DNA of 55,147 bases from positions 1-55,147 of the forward strand of contig CANPXP010000015.1 in the NCBI GenBank assembly GCA_947586255.1, given 5' to 3'. Source of the stretch: an uncultured Lachnospiraceae bacterium (lineage in GTDB: Bacteria; Bacillota; Clostridia; Lachnospirales; Lachnospiraceae). Shown here piece by piece: positions 45,201-54,176 of this stretch. Position 1 is the stretch's first letter; each line of letters begins with the position of its first letter. A program made the translations under genes and the position numbers. The notes under the pieces are model-generated. The model ran no database searches, was not told the origin of the DNA, and was given only the letters and a program-made list of their open reading frames with translations.

Positions 45201-46912
45201 TTCTGGATACTTGGCGCCTCCGAAGACGGCGCCGCGATGTTCTGCATATACTGATGCCCGTATCTGTTATTGTTGGTCACGTTAAATTTCTGCAGATACA
45301 GCGTGTCCTGCCCGCGGAGAATATACTGCGTGCCGATGACGGACGCGCCGCCCTCCAGCGAGGCATACCGCGTGCTCCAGCCCTTCTCCTGCGCGTATTT
45401 CAGACCCGCGCGAATCACATCATCGGTGTTTCCCCCGGAAGCGCGTACATTAAAGAAGTTATAATATCCCTCGTATCCCCTGTACGTGCCAAACACCATC
45501 TGAGAGCCCTGTCGCCCCTGCTCCTGTATTACCCGGGACGCCAGGTGGAAAGGGCTGACTCCCATCTTGCTGCCGATCCTGGTAAAAGCCGCCGCATACG
45601 TCATTCCCTCGTTCGGGATATCGCCCGCCATAAAGGTTCCCGCCAGAAGTGCCTTCACCGCGCTCTCCGTATGGTAGGACGGATTGTAGGTAAGCTGTTC
45701 AAACTGAAAGATCGACGTCTCCGTCAGAAAATTTCTCGGATCCATGAAATAGCGCAGAATCCCCTCGGAAGCGTAGCTCCAGCCCTTCTGCGGCGTAGCG
45801 TCGTTTTGCCACGACGCCGGATTGCTGCTCTGGATCCAGCTCTTATCTCCCATCTCCTTGGAGACTGCCGTGTTGAAATCCACACCCGTCTCCATTTTGA
45901 CAAAAATCCAGTTCGGATATTTCTGTTTGAGCGCCAGAAGCTGATTCTGGTAGGATGCCGGGAACTGATTGACGTCCGGATAACTCGAAATCGCAGCGGC
46001 CAGAGAGATTGTCCGCAGCTTTCTCTTCGGCGCCGCCTGCGCTTTCTGCACATATTCCTCCGTCCACGTCAGAAAGTTCTCGTCCGAAGAAGCCAGATAC
46101 CGCTTCTCTATGTAACCCGTGTACTCTTTGTCCTGATCGTAGAACGACACCTCATACCACACGTTGCCCGCTTCGTCCAGCTCCACGCCGACGATCCGCA
46201 CCGACTGTCCGCAGACTGCCGTATCGACCGTATCCGCCTCGACGTCAGGCTCCTCCTTCACCTCGTACTGCTCGCACAGATAGAGCACTGCCAGAATGAA
46301 TTTCTGCTCCGCGATCTCCTCCAGTTCCTCCTGTGCCGTCTCCAGATCCGCAATCTCTCCGGTCACTTCCTCGTGTATGATTTCCACGGTTATGGTCGGA
46401 ATCGTGACCGTCTCGGCCTCCTCCTCGGACAGCGCATAGACTTCCTCGTCCCACACCGGCAGGAACGTATAACACTCCTTGTCCTCTCCGGACCACTCCG
46501 CCTCATAATCCGTATCGCAGGCCCAGGTCACTTCGATCTCTTCCGACTCTTCGGAATCATCCAGCGTGACGGTGAGCGCTGCGGGGAAACGGTCCGCCAG
46601 CTCCTCCGCTGACGGTTTCTTCTCGTAAGTCAGGTAAGCCTCTTCCGCTGACAGCGCAGTGATTGACGTGATATGGCGCACTTCGGCCTCGCTCTCCTGC
46701 TCTCCGTCAGGAGTCTCTTCCACATCCTTCTCGTCCTCATCCGTTTCTGTCTGCTTCGCGTCGCTTTGTTCCGATGTGTTTTCATCTTCCTGCGGCGCCT
46801 CCGCCTTTTTCTCCGTCGCCACACTGACGATCGTCTGGCTTCCGATTATGCTGAGCGCCATCAGATATGCCGCCGCCTTTATGATATATTTCATGAATCG
46901 CCTGTTTTTCAT
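42284..46912 (-). CDS. Giant membrane-anchored glucosaminidase-like surface protein with acidic cytoplasmic tail
   Basis: About 1540 residues. Order: signal peptide (MKNRRFMKYIIKAAAYLMAL), acidic region, SH3-like domain (VCGQSVRIVGV...GYIEKRYL), glucosaminidase-like domain resembling clostridial endo-beta-N-acetylglucosaminidases (PNWIFVKMETGVDFN, YFMDPRNFLT, then FHLASRVIQEQG with the probable catalytic Glu), a BIG2-like Ig domain (TITLNKTSVDNLAVD), two or more beta modules, a Gly/Ser stretch, ~18 copies of an 11-residue repeat, a beta-rich domain, one membrane helix (RLVLAVVIVAVLAALAAGGYF) with KMRR after it, and a ~140-residue very acidic tail with three DWI(E/D)D units. The start is uncertain: ATG at 46912 gives a normal signal peptide, but ATG 46981 and GTG 46936 or 46990 are in frame. 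Confidence 0.8.
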   Translation of the reverse strand: MKNRRFMKYIIKAAAYLMALSIIGSQTIVSVATEKKAEAPQEDENTSEQSDAKQTETDEDEKDVEETPDGEQESEAEVRHITSITALSAEEAYLTYEKKPSAEELADRFPAALTVTLDDSEESEEIEVTWACDTDYEAEWSGEDKECYTFLPVWDEEVYALSEEEAETVTIPTITVEIIHEEVTGEIADLETAQEELEEIAEQKFILAVLYLCEQYEVKEEPDVEADTVDTAVCGQSVRIVGVELDEAGNVWYEVSFYDQDKEYTGYIEKRYLASSDENFLTWTEEYVQKAQAAPKRKLRTISLAAAISSYPDVNQFPASYQNQLLALKQKYPNWIFVKMETGVDFNTAVSKEMGDKSWIQSSNPASWQNDATPQKGWSYASEGILRYFMDPRNFLTETSIFQFEQLTYNPSYHTESAVKALLAGTFMAGDIPNEGMTYAAAFTRIGSKMGVSPFHLASRVIQEQGRQGSQMVFGTYRGYEGYYNFFNVRASGGNTDDVIRAGLKYAQEKGWSTRYASLEGGASVIGTQYILRGQDTLYLQKFNVTNNNRYGHQYMQNIAAPSSEAPSIQKAYTNTGSLDNSFVFKIPVYGNMPASVCSKPDTTDTITLNKTSVDNLAVDKTQRVIPYVNGFKVDSLSALTFASNNTGVATVDAQGVIKAVSPGKATITCSKSGAKSASCVVTVVKAEPVVDTPVLSPVVYKAGLKLSDISLPEGWRWKNETVTLKAGTSSYPAVYTPQDTVKYLTVERQVGLKVSRAIPSCTVPASLSAKLGSRLGSIVLPGGFAWESDAETVLEQAGEKTFYLTYDPQDDNYSMLEHIPVVIRVIDDSAGEEEEDEDYPGMLPGTGSGSGSGSGGSGSGGSGSGGSGSGSGAGWGGGTGGSSSSGGSGTGGSSSSGGSGTGDSGSSGGDTTTSKDSTGSGSTTSQSSTGSDGTTSKESTSSGSTTSKESTSSGSTTSKESTSNGSTTGKESTSNSGTTSRESTASGSPGMETPGIEDEGKGTVTSSGSSTTSKESTSNSSTTSKESTNNGSTTSKESTSNGNTTSKESTSSSGTTSKESTSSGNGATSKESTGSGSGTTSEESTSSGSTTSEESTNNGSSTTSEESTGNGSSTTSKESTNNGNVTSGESTDSGSQGSEGAGAEKKGQDTAAGSGDTTSKASAGSDSAGGKSSANSNHSTLLANADAVTEPEGGAQEEPVYVRPSVTMDMEDVSILTDEILQMAKEQNVDLILRMNDRAAWHVNVGSVQGNFADMDMAVSFDRDIIPQDLLAQYAGADEYLEFSLAHDGPFGFGAQLEIQLDPADCGRYANLFYYDSEAGTLEFICAAVIDENGYAVFDMEHASDYVIIISDQPMTGISPGTAETDETGHGFPWGRLVLAVVIVAVLAALAAGGYFLLKMRREDDDEEDDGDDDEEEDDSEDDDEEEEDDEDDEDDEDDEEEEDTGENGEAELEEISVEAESRGRTADKETVSGQEESQNAEDDWIEDEDWNEPEKPQEKDPYAEDHAENDWIEDDEWDISNDWIDDDEWAKKENGGKTET
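43512..44181 (-). repeat. 33-bp coding minisatellite (11-residue Ser/Thr repeat)
   Basis: About 18 imperfect copies of a 33-base unit encoding TTS(K/E)EST(S/N)(S/N)GS. One non-repeat insert with PGMETPGIEDEG interrupts them. A Gly/Ser stretch (about 44185-44390) precedes them in protein order. Such Ser/Thr-rich stalks are flexible wall spacers and can be glycosylated. The repeat explains long open frames on the other strand here. Confidence 0.85.
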
Positions 46913-46990
46913 CTGTATCTGCCGAAATCCTTTCACCGCAAGCCTTGCCCTTTCACGGCGCCGCCGCGCACTGTTTACCATAATTTTCAC

Positions 46991-47034
46991 ATTATGTCAA
47001 CATAACTATACTATGGCATGTCGGATTATGTCAA
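46991..47034 (-). repeat. Direct repeat TTGACATAAT at the giant-gene promoter
   Basis: The 10-mer TTGACATAAT occurs twice on the minus strand, at 47025-47034 and 46991-47000, 34 bases apart. The first copy holds the -35 box. The second lies at the expected start of transcription. It may be a second promoter or a binding site. Confidence 0.5.
47005..47034 (-). promoter_or_regulatory. Promoter of the giant surface-protein gene
   Basis: Perfect TTGACA (47029-47034) and TATAGT (47005-47010) at 18-base spacing on the minus strand. Transcription should start near 46998. The leader to the preferred ATG would be about 86 bases. Confidence 0.6.
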
Positions 47035-47114
47035 CTGCCTGCCGCCGAAAATTTCCGAGGCGCACACACCAGCCGCATTGTGCCGCCGGATTGCCGCCGG
47101 ATATCCGATTACTC

Positions 47115-47143
47115 TTGAAAAATCCGTGCAGTTTCGCTATGAT
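47115..47143 (+). promoter_or_regulatory. Promoter of the degV gene
   Basis: TTGAAA (47115-47120) and TATGAT (47138-47143), 17-base spacing, about 44 bases before the ATG. Confidence 0.67.
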
Positions 47144-47186
47144 ATACGTGTATGCTTTTATCCTAAGAGAAAAAGAGGGCGATTCC

Positions 47187-48074
47187 ATGTTACGCATTAT
47201 TACGGATTCCGCAAGCGATCTGCCAAAAGATTATATAGAGCAGCACAAGCTGCACGTGATTCCAACGCCGGTGGTGATCGACGACGTCGATTACTTCGAC
47301 GGCGCGACAATTCAGACAGAAGAATTCTATCACATACTGGACGACATCAGCCGCGACGTGAAGACCTATCACATCAATCCCGCCATGTTCACTGAGGCTT
47401 TCCTGCCCTACGCGAAGGCCGGCGACAGCGTCATCTACCTGTGCTTTTCCACCGGCATCGCGGGCACCTACAACGCCGCCAACATCGCGCTCTCCAACGT
47501 GCGCGAGGAATACCCCGATTTCGATCTGACAATCATCGACTCCAAGTGCGCTTCCGCCGGCTTCGGACTGGTGGTCAGCAAGCTGGTCACCATGCTGGAA
47601 AAAGGCGCATCCAAGCAAGAGATCATCGACGCCGCGGAGTATTACATCTACCACATCAGACATGTATTCACCGTGCAGACGCTGGCTTACCTGATCAAGG
47701 GCGGCCGCCTGACGAAATTCAAAGGCACGCTGGCGGAGACGCTGGACATGAAGCCCGTCCTAATCGTCAACGATATCGGCGCCCTGGCCGTCGTCAAGAC
47801 CGTGCGCGGCCGCAAGAAGGCCATGCGCTATCTCATCGAGTACGCGCAGGCCAACGGCTGCCCCACAGAGGGCGGAACGGTGGCCCTCTGCCACGGCGAA
47901 GATCAGGAAGCTCTGGATTTCGTCAACTCTCTGGTGCAGGAGACTTTTCATCCGAAGCAGACCATAATCTCCGTGGTGGGCTGTGCCATCGGCGCGCACA
48001 CGGGACGAGGCATCGTCGGCTTCTGTTTCTTTGACGCCGACGACGGCGAATTCTCCAAATATTTCACCGATTGA
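47187..48074 (+). CDS. DegV family fatty-acid-binding protein
   Basis: A 295-residue cytoplasmic protein that binds a fatty acid and, in studied systems (FakB), presents it to the FakA kinase for phosphorylation. The start is the ATG at 47187 with AGAGGG seven bases upstream; the frame is open far upstream but that part overlaps the opposite gene and its promoter. Motifs are ITDSASDLP at the N-terminus, the STGIAGTYN ligand loop and the IKGGRLTKFKG segment. The C-terminal lobe ends in VGCAIGAHTGRGIVGFCFF, normal for the family. fakA is not in the window. Confidence 0.93.
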   Translation: MLRIITDSASDLPKDYIEQHKLHVIPTPVVIDDVDYFDGATIQTEEFYHILDDISRDVKTYHINPAMFTEAFLPYAKAGDSVIYLCFSTGIAGTYNAANIALSNVREEYPDFDLTIIDSKCASAGFGLVVSKLVTMLEKGASKQEIIDAAEYYIYHIRHVFTVQTLAYLIKGGRLTKFKGTLAETLDMKPVLIVNDIGALAVVKTVRGRKKAMRYLIEYAQANGCPTEGGTVALCHGEDQEALDFVNSLVQETFHPKQTIISVVGCAIGAHTGRGIVGFCFFDADDGEFSKYFTD

Positions 48075-48087
48075 TTCCCACGGCCGC

Positions 48088-50457
48088 TTACTGCGCGCCG
48101 ATCGTATCCACGATGGACATGCGCCTGATCCGCCTTATGGGACCCGCGACCGCCAGCCCGACGGACAGCGCAACTATCCCCAGAATGACCGAGAGCGCGC
48201 CAAGCGGGAGCCTCCACGCGTCGCCCCAGTGGGAAGTCACCATCATATCATACAACGCTCTGTTGCACAGTATTCCCAGTACAATCCCGAACAGACTGCC
48301 CGCCACCGTATAAGTCGCCGCCTCCGCGACGATCATGCCGGCGAGCTGCCCGACGCTCAAACCCACCGCCCGGAAAGCGCCGTACAGCTTCATGCGCGCG
48401 GACACGCCCATAGCGACGCTGTTGGTGATATTGAACACCGTAATAAAGCCGATCACCGCGAGAAATCCATAGATGAACAGGAAGAAACAATAGCAGGCTC
48501 CCCGCACATTACGGTTGCCCATGCGCCTGTCCGAAAAGGTAAATCCCTCCCCCGCCATGCTGCGGATCTCCTCCACATCCTCGTCCGTCGCACCCCAGCG
48601 AAGCTGCACGTCTATGATGGTGTAACCCGTCCATCCGGTCAGCCGCCGAAAAGTCTCCTCCGAGCACACAATCCGCTCTGTCCCCGCCGTGGTATCGAAG
48701 GGACTGCCGGAAAGCAGCCCCGCGATCCTGATTCTCTTCTCCTCGCCGCCTATCTTCAATGTCACCGTATCGCCCACTCTGATCCGGCTCTCCGGCGTAT
48801 AGACGAGCAGCCCCGCGTCGTCGCCGTCCATGACATCCCGCATGGAACCTGCCGTCAGATACTCCCCGGCCCAGCCGAACTGGTTCTCCTCATAGGAAAC
48901 CAGATCCGCCGTTCCCGCCCACGACCCGCAGTCCGCCGGCAGGGCAAAGGCAAAACAGCGCCCGAATGCCCTGCGCACCGCCGAATTTTCCGCCAGCGTC
49001 CGCGCCAGCTCTTCGGGAACGGTACAGGTATTGTCCGGACCGATCACGGAGACGTCGGGCGTCCACGGTTTCAGCGGATTGACGGCATGCCTCATGAAAT
49101 CCACCGTCACATAGAAGGACAGAAAAAGGATAATGCTGAAGGCGAAGGAACCCGCCATCAGGAACAGATTCCTGCGGCTCGCCACGGCGTGATGAATGCC
49201 CAGCGCCGTGTGCACCCTGCAGAATCTCGTATCCGCCGCCCTGTGCACAGGCGTCTCGTGCCCGTCATTGCCCGAGACAGCCGCCAGAGGCGATACCGCC
49301 GCCGCTCTCTTCGCGGGTGTTCCGGCAGCCGCAAGCACAGTGAGAATCCCCACCGCGGCGCCCATGACGACACTCGGCGCGCTCACGCCGAAGGCGGGCA
49401 GCCCGTAGAAATATTCCGGGGCAAGCGCCCGCAGCACCGCGCAGAGAATCCAGATCACCGCCACACCCGCGCCGACTCCGAACGGAACGGCAAACAGACA
49501 CCAGCCGAGCGCCTCCCGGTAAACCAGACGCATCACCTGTCCCGCCGTCGCCCCGGTGCAGCGCAGAAGCCCGAAAAACGCCGTGCGCTGCGCCACGCTG
49601 CTGTTCAGACTCGCCGCGATCATGATGATAGCCGCAGTCAGTACCAGCACAAACAGGATGGCAGCGGCGGCGTAGACCAACAGGACAAACTGCGTACCGC
49701 TCTGCCCCGTCAGCGCCAACAGCCTTTCATTCCCAATCGTCTGCGTCTCCGTCAAGCCGAACGTCTCCCGCAGCTCCTCCGCTAGGCGGCGGATCTCCCT
49801 CTCCTTCGCAAAGCGGACGAGGAGCAGGCTGTCGTAATCCGCCAGCGCCCCGCCTGTCAAATTCGGCGCACAGAGTCTCCGGTAATCCTGCGTCGTGACA
49901 AACATCGCGTAGGAATCCTCTCTGCTCGTCTTGTCGATATCGCCGAAGAATCCAGAAACCGTGTAGGTCTGACTGCCGCCATCCGGCCCGTCTACGGTGA
50001 TGCTGTCGCCGATCCCGACGCCCAGCTCCTTTCCCGCGCGTCTTACCAGAAACGCCTCCCCGTCGTTTTCGGGAAGGTGCCCCGCCATCTCCTGATCCTC
50101 CTCAAACAGCATCATTTCCCCATAGCTTTCATCGACTCCGCAGATCGTGAGATCCTTGCCGCCCAGGGTATATCCCTCTCTGCCCTTGAAATTCAGGACG
50201 CCGTACCTGCAGACAGAGGCCACTCCGTCCATCTGCGCGATCCGCTCCGCCTCCGCGTCCGTGATGTCCGTCACGGCGATGTGCCATGTGCCGTTCTCCA
50301 ATTTCACCTGCAGCAGCTGACTGCGGATAAACATGTCCGCCATACCGAAGATCGCCGCCACCAGAAAGACCGCCAGCGCGATACAGAAGATCGACATACC
50401 ATGCTGCCTCCTGTGCGTTCGCGCCGATATGGAAGCCAGTTCCAGATAATTTTTCAT
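48088..50457 (-). CDS. FtsX-like ABC permease, long form
   Basis: A 789-residue MacB/FtsX-type permease for the ABC system encoded upstream. Helix 1 (MSIFCIALAVFLVAAIFGMADMF, about 21-43) is followed by a ~210-residue external domain, three helices (including FVLLVYAAAAILFVLVLTAAI and the conserved SSVAQRTAFFGLLRCTGA loop), a second external domain (about 430-640) and a terminal helix cluster. The ATG at 50457 has GGAG six bases upstream. A much longer open frame to 50892 is only the neighbouring gene read out of frame. It lies 29 bases after the short permease gene. Substrate unknown; such pairs often handle antimicrobial peptides. Confidence 0.87.
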   Translation of the reverse strand: MKNYLELASISARTHRRQHGMSIFCIALAVFLVAAIFGMADMFIRSQLLQVKLENGTWHIAVTDITDAEAERIAQMDGVASVCRYGVLNFKGREGYTLGGKDLTICGVDESYGEMMLFEEDQEMAGHLPENDGEAFLVRRAGKELGVGIGDSITVDGPDGGSQTYTVSGFFGDIDKTSREDSYAMFVTTQDYRRLCAPNLTGGALADYDSLLLVRFAKEREIRRLAEELRETFGLTETQTIGNERLLALTGQSGTQFVLLVYAAAAILFVLVLTAAIIMIAASLNSSVAQRTAFFGLLRCTGATAGQVMRLVYREALGWCLFAVPFGVGAGVAVIWILCAVLRALAPEYFYGLPAFGVSAPSVVMGAAVGILTVLAAAGTPAKRAAAVSPLAAVSGNDGHETPVHRAADTRFCRVHTALGIHHAVASRRNLFLMAGSFAFSIILFLSFYVTVDFMRHAVNPLKPWTPDVSVIGPDNTCTVPEELARTLAENSAVRRAFGRCFAFALPADCGSWAGTADLVSYEENQFGWAGEYLTAGSMRDVMDGDDAGLLVYTPESRIRVGDTVTLKIGGEEKRIRIAGLLSGSPFDTTAGTERIVCSEETFRRLTGWTGYTIIDVQLRWGATDEDVEEIRSMAGEGFTFSDRRMGNRNVRGACYCFFLFIYGFLAVIGFITVFNITNSVAMGVSARMKLYGAFRAVGLSVGQLAGMIVAEAATYTVAGSLFGIVLGILCNRALYDMMVTSHWGDAWRLPLGALSVILGIVALSVGLAVAGPIRRIRRMSIVDTIGAQ

Positions 50458-50486
50458 CATAATCTCCATACCTCTTTCTCTCTGCC

Positions 50487-52250
50487 CTACAGATGATTGA
50501 TCGTCTCCGTGATCTCCATCCCGGCGATACGTTTCGCCGGCGCATGCACCGCCAGCGCGCAGGCGCCGAGCATCAGCAGGAACACCGTCAGCAGCACGCC
50601 GAACGGGACCTGCCATCTGCCGCCGAAATATTGAAGCACCATCCGCCTGATCAGCCAGTAGTGCGCCAGGAGGCCGAGCGCGCATCCCGGCACGCTCCCC
50701 GCAGCGGCATAGGCCGCCGTCTCCGCCGCGATCATCTTCTTCATCTGCCGTCCGCCCATGCCGACGGCGCGCATGACGCCATACTGCGGCAGTCTTGCGG
50801 ACACGCTCATGGAGATGCCGTTCATGATGTGCAGCGCGGCGATCAGCGCGATGATCACCAGAAAACCGTACGCCCCGACCCGTGTCACCCAATACGCGCC
50901 CTGTTCCATTCTCACCGTCGCACGCCGGTCCTCAAACCACTCGCTTCCCGCCAACCGCCTTATCGTCTCCACCGTCTCCTCCGGAGCGCCGCGCGTCAGC
51001 TTGACGGACAGACAGCAATAATCCTTTTCCCCCGTGATGCGGGCAAAAGTCTCCTCCGAGCATCCCACCACCACATCGCCCGCCATAATCCCCGGCCCCG
51101 CCGACACCACGCTGGCGACTGTCAGCTCCTCACCGTCGATCTGCAGAGTGTCGCCCACACGATTCAGGATCCGGTTCCTGTCATAAACCGTCAGAACCTG
51201 ATCCGAGTTCCCGGATACCGGCGACAGTTTCCCCGCCGCCACCGCCTCCTCCGAGGCCTCCATCATAGCGCTGTCGTAAGAAACCAGATCGATGCGCCTG
51301 CTCTCCCCGTCAATCCGCGCGGACAGTCCCTGCGCAATACTGCTCCCGAACACCGCCCCGACTCCCGGCAGCGCGGCAATCTCCCGCACCATATTCCGAT
51401 CCAGCGAGTTGCTCTCGTCCACACTGGAGATCTGCAGATCGCAGGCCAGCGGATTCATGGAGGGAATCAACCGCCGTCCAAACTCTAACGCCGCCGCAAA
51501 AACAAAGAACAGAACGATCACAAACGCGAACGAGCCGGCCGTCAGAAACAGGTTCTTCTTCGACGACGACGCGTGACGGACTCCCAAAAGCGTCTCCGCC
51601 TTCAGGCGGCGCATATCGACGCCGCGCGCGATACCGCCTCTCTCCGCGTAAGCGCCCGCCACCGCGGCGACCGGTGATACCGCGGCCGCCCGCCTCGCCG
51701 GAGAGCGTGCCGCCAGCAGCACCGTAGCCAGGCCCAGCGCGACGCCGGATACAACGCCGACGGCACTCAGGTAGAAAAGCGGTATCTCCGCGAACTCGCC
51801 TTTAACCAGGCAACGCAGAATAAAACACAAAATCCAGTTGGTGAAAACTCCCAGCAGACAGCCGAGCGGAACGGCCTTTTTGCACCAGGCAAGCGCCTCC
51901 AGCCGAACCAGCCGCATGATCTGTCTGCGGCTGGCGCCGATGCAGCGCAGCATCCCGAAAAACTGCGTCCGCTGCGCCACGCTGCTGTTCAGGCAGCCTG
52001 AAATCATCAGGACGCCCGCGATCAGAATCAGCAGAAACACCGCCGCCGCTGTCGGATATGCCCAGTCCGGATACCGAAAGCCTCCGTGTTTGCGGATCAG
52101 CCGCTCGGTTTCCATGCTGTAATAAGTATCCAGGACCGAGAGGACGGACGTCACCAGAAAGACCGCGAGAACAATACACAGCACAGTCATACGGTCCTGA
52201 CCCCGGCGCTCCTTCGCCGAAAGCCGCGCAAGCTCCAGATAGCTTCTCAT
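50487..52250 (-). CDS. FtsX-like ABC permease, short form lacking the first external domain
   Basis: A 587-residue relative of the downstream permease. Helix 1 ([21 protein letters not shown]) is followed by only ~20 external residues before helix 2 ([18 protein letters not shown]), where the sister protein has ~210. The shared motif [18 protein letters not shown] and the second external domain with its C-terminal helices are kept. The start at 52250 overlaps the ATPase stop by four bases (ATGA), with GGAGG eight bases upstream. It likely forms a heterodimer with the long permease, giving a transporter with one large external head. Confidence 0.85.
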   Translation of the reverse strand: MRSYLELARLSAKERRGQDRMTVLCIVLAVFLVTSVLSVLDTYYSMETERLIRKHGGFRYPDWAYPTAAAVFLLILIAGVLMISGCLNSSVAQRTQFFGMLRCIGASRRQIMRLVRLEALAWCKKAVPLGCLLGVFTNWILCFILRCLVKGEFAEIPLFYLSAVGVVSGVALGLATVLLAARSPARRAAAVSPVAAVAGAYAERGGIARGVDMRRLKAETLLGVRHASSSKKNLFLTAGSFAFVIVLFFVFAAALEFGRRLIPSMNPLACDLQISSVDESNSLDRNMVREIAALPGVGAVFGSSIAQGLSARIDGESRRIDLVSYDSAMMEASEEAVAAGKLSPVSGNSDQVLTVYDRNRILNRVGDTLQIDGEELTVASVVSAGPGIMAGDVVVGCSEETFARITGEKDYCCLSVKLTRGAPEETVETIRRLAGSEWFEDRRATVRMEQGAYWVTRVGAYGFLVIIALIAALHIMNGISMSVSARLPQYGVMRAVGMGGRQMKKMIAAETAAYAAAGSVPGCALGLLAHYWLIRRMVLQYFGGRWQVPFGVLLTVFLLMLGACALAVHAPAKRIAGMEITETINHL

Positions 52251-52930
52251 TCCACGCACCTCCCCAGATCCGTGAGCACACCGTCCGACACCTGCAGCAC
52301 CCTGTCCGCGGCGGAAGCTATCGCGCGGTTGTGCGTGATCATGAGAATTGTCTGCTCGTACCGCTTGGACGCCTGCTTGAGCAGCGCAATCACCTCGCTG
52401 CTGTTCTTCGTGTCCAGATTGCCGGTGGGCTCGTCCGCCAGAATCAGCATGGGGCGCATAATCAGCGCACGCCCGATCGCCACCCGCTGCTGCTGTCCGC
52501 CCGAGAGTTGACCCGGCAGATGATGTCTGCGCTCCCGCAGATTCAGGACGTCCAGCAGTTCCTCCACATACGTCCGGTTCGGTTTCTGATAATCCAGCAG
52601 CACCGGAAAAATAATGTTCTGCTCCACCGTGAGCTCCGGCACCAGATGAAACGCCTGAAAGATAAAGCCGATATTGCGCCGCCTGAAAATCGTGCGCTGC
52701 TCGTCCTTCATGGAAAAAGTGTCCCTGCCGTCAATCAGAACCCTCCCCGACGTCGGCACGTCCAGCGCCCCGATCATATTGAGCAGCGTACTCTTGCCCG
52801 ATCCGGACTCGCCCACCACAGCCACGAACTCGCCTTTCGGCACGGTAAAGCTCACATTTTTCAACGCCTCCACAGCGGCCTCCCCGCTTCCGTATGTCTT
52901 ACAGACAGACTGCACTTCCAGCAAATTCAT
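52247..52930 (-). CDS. ABC transporter ATP-binding protein (LolD/MacB type)
   Basis: A 227-residue ATPase driving the two FtsX-like permeases. Walker A is [12 protein letters not shown], the signature is [15 protein letters not shown] and Walker B is [13 protein letters not shown]. It has the length and the [17 protein letters not shown]-loop typical of the MacB/LolD mechanotransmitter class. The ATG at 52930 has GGAGG eight bases upstream. An operator-like inverted repeat and a weak promoter lie ahead of it, so it may be induced apart from the two-component genes. Confidence 0.93.
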   Translation of the reverse strand: MNLLEVQSVCKTYGSGEAAVEALKNVSFTVPKGEFVAVVGESGSGKSTLLNMIGALDVPTSGRVLIDGRDTFSMKDEQRTIFRRRNIGFIFQAFHLVPELTVEQNIIFPVLLDYQKPNRTYVEELLDVLNLRERRHHLPGQLSGGQQQRVAIGRALIMRPMLILADEPTGNLDTKNSSEVIALLKQASKRYEQTILMITHNRAIASAADRVLQVSDGVLTDLGRCVE

Positions 52931-53026
52931 ATCATTGTCCTCCGTTTGGCCATTCCCAGCGGCATATGGCATCGCACTGTGCCGCGCCGTACCTCCACGC
53001 TGCCGGGAATCATCTTTTCATGGCTT

Positions 53027-53079
53027 AGTATAGCGCGTTCTTCTTACTCTTTCGTGAATCACAGCTTACAGATTTGTAA
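53027..53079 (-). promoter_or_regulatory. Candidate response-regulator box and promoter of the ABC genes
   Basis: An inverted repeat TTACAAATCTGTAA (53066-53079, minus-strand sense; form TTACA-N4-TGTAA) overlaps the histidine kinase stop codon. A good -10 TATACT (53027-53032) follows, with only a weak -35 (ACGAAA, 53050-53055), as expected for activated promoters. The box has the form known for BceR-like regulators (TnACA-N4-TGTAA). The leader to the ATPase gene is about 90 bases. Confidence 0.5.
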
Positions 53080-54127
53080 TGACCGCCGTCTCCCTGTCGG
53101 CGGGGACCAAAAAATCCATGACAAACGTACTGCCTTTCCCCTGTACACTGTCCACTGTGATATTGCCGTCGTGCGCCTCCACGATCGCCTTGGCAAGCGG
53201 AAGCCCCAGCCCTGCGCCCGCCCTGTCCCGCGCACTGCCGCTCCGATAAAACCGCTTGAAAATATGATGAATGTCCTCCGCCGGAATCCCTGCGCCGTCG
53301 TCCCGCACGGTAATCTGCACCAGACCGGTGACCTGCCGCCACAGGAGCCATACATGCCCGCCCGCCGCCGTGTGGTCCAGCGCATTTTTGACCAGATTGC
53401 TGACCGCCTCCGTCAGCCAGTCCCTGTCGCACAAGAGCACGACATCGTCCCTGCCGGTGAGGGTGAGCGTCTTCTGCTCCCGCTTCGCGCGATAGGAAAA
53501 ATGCAGTTCCACATCCCGCATCATATCCGCCACATCGGCGGGCGCCTTATCCATAACCAGCGAACCGGCGTCCAGCCTAGCGATCTTGAGCAGATTCTGC
53601 ACCAGCGTCCCGATCCTGTCCAGCTCCTGCTCCGACAGCGTGACAAACTCGCGGATCGCCTCCCGCTCTCCGGCCTCCTCCTGCAGCAGGCCGTTGTAGA
53701 TATTGAGCGCAGCCAACGGCGTTTTGAGCTGATGAGAAATGTCCGAGATAATATTCTGCAGGAATTCTCTGGCGCGCTTTTCCTTCTGCACATGGGCGTT
53801 CAATACCGTCGCCAGCGTGTTCACCTCGTGAAACAGCCGATACAGTTCTCCCTCCTCGTCGCAGTCGATGCGCGCCGCCTCATCCCCGTCGAGATAGGCT
53901 TCGATAACCGCCGCAGCAGCCGCCAGCCTATCATTCTGCCTTCGGAAATATATAAGACAAGGACCGATGACACCGCCGTACAAAAGCAGCGAAAAGAACG
54001 CCGTCAGAAGCGCCGCTTCTCTGAAACGCATGAAGACGACAATTTCCGCCGCCACAAAAAATGCGGTCATAACGCCAGTTATCACCGCAAACAACCTTCT
54101 GATCTCTCTATCCGCAAATATATTCAT
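53066..54127 (-). CDS. Intramembrane-sensing-type histidine kinase
   Basis: A 353-residue sensor kinase. Two helices (about residues 11-33 and 39-61) are joined by only a few residues, so there is almost no external sensor; such kinases usually sense through a partner ABC transporter. A HAMP-like linker (about 62-115) follows. The phospho-acceptor is H132 in ISDISHQLKTPLAAL. ATP-binding boxes are NLVKNALDHT (N), DDGAGIPAEDIHHIFKRFYR (G1/F) and GAGLGLPLAKAIVEAHDG (G2). The response regulator gene is 49 bases upstream and the ABC genes are downstream, which supports a BceRS-AB-like detoxification module. Confidence 0.92.
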   Translation of the reverse strand: MNIFADREIRRLFAVITGVMTAFFVAAEIVVFMRFREAALLTAFFSLLLYGGVIGPCLIYFRRQNDRLAAAAAVIEAYLDGDEAARIDCDEEGELYRLFHEVNTLATVLNAHVQKEKRAREFLQNIISDISHQLKTPLAALNIYNGLLQEEAGEREAIREFVTLSEQELDRIGTLVQNLLKIARLDAGSLVMDKAPADVADMMRDVELHFSYRAKREQKTLTLTGRDDVVLLCDRDWLTEAVSNLVKNALDHTAAGGHVWLLWRQVTGLVQITVRDDGAGIPAEDIHHIFKRFYRSGSARDRAGAGLGLPLAKAIVEAHDGNITVDSVQGKGSTFVMDFLVPADRETAVITNL

Positions 54128-54176
54128 GCCACACTACCCTCAATCCGTATTCCAGATTCCCGCACACTGTCCTCTC

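Noticed and set aside
46659-47186. N-terminal extension of DegV
   Set aside because: It overlaps the giant gene on the other strand and the degV promoter; the normal DegV start motif begins at 47187.
50458-50892. N-terminal extension of the long FtsX permease
   Set aside because: Its translation (Arg/Gly/Asp-rich) is the end of the neighbouring permease gene out of frame; the ATG at 50457 has a proper ribosome site and starts the membrane protein.
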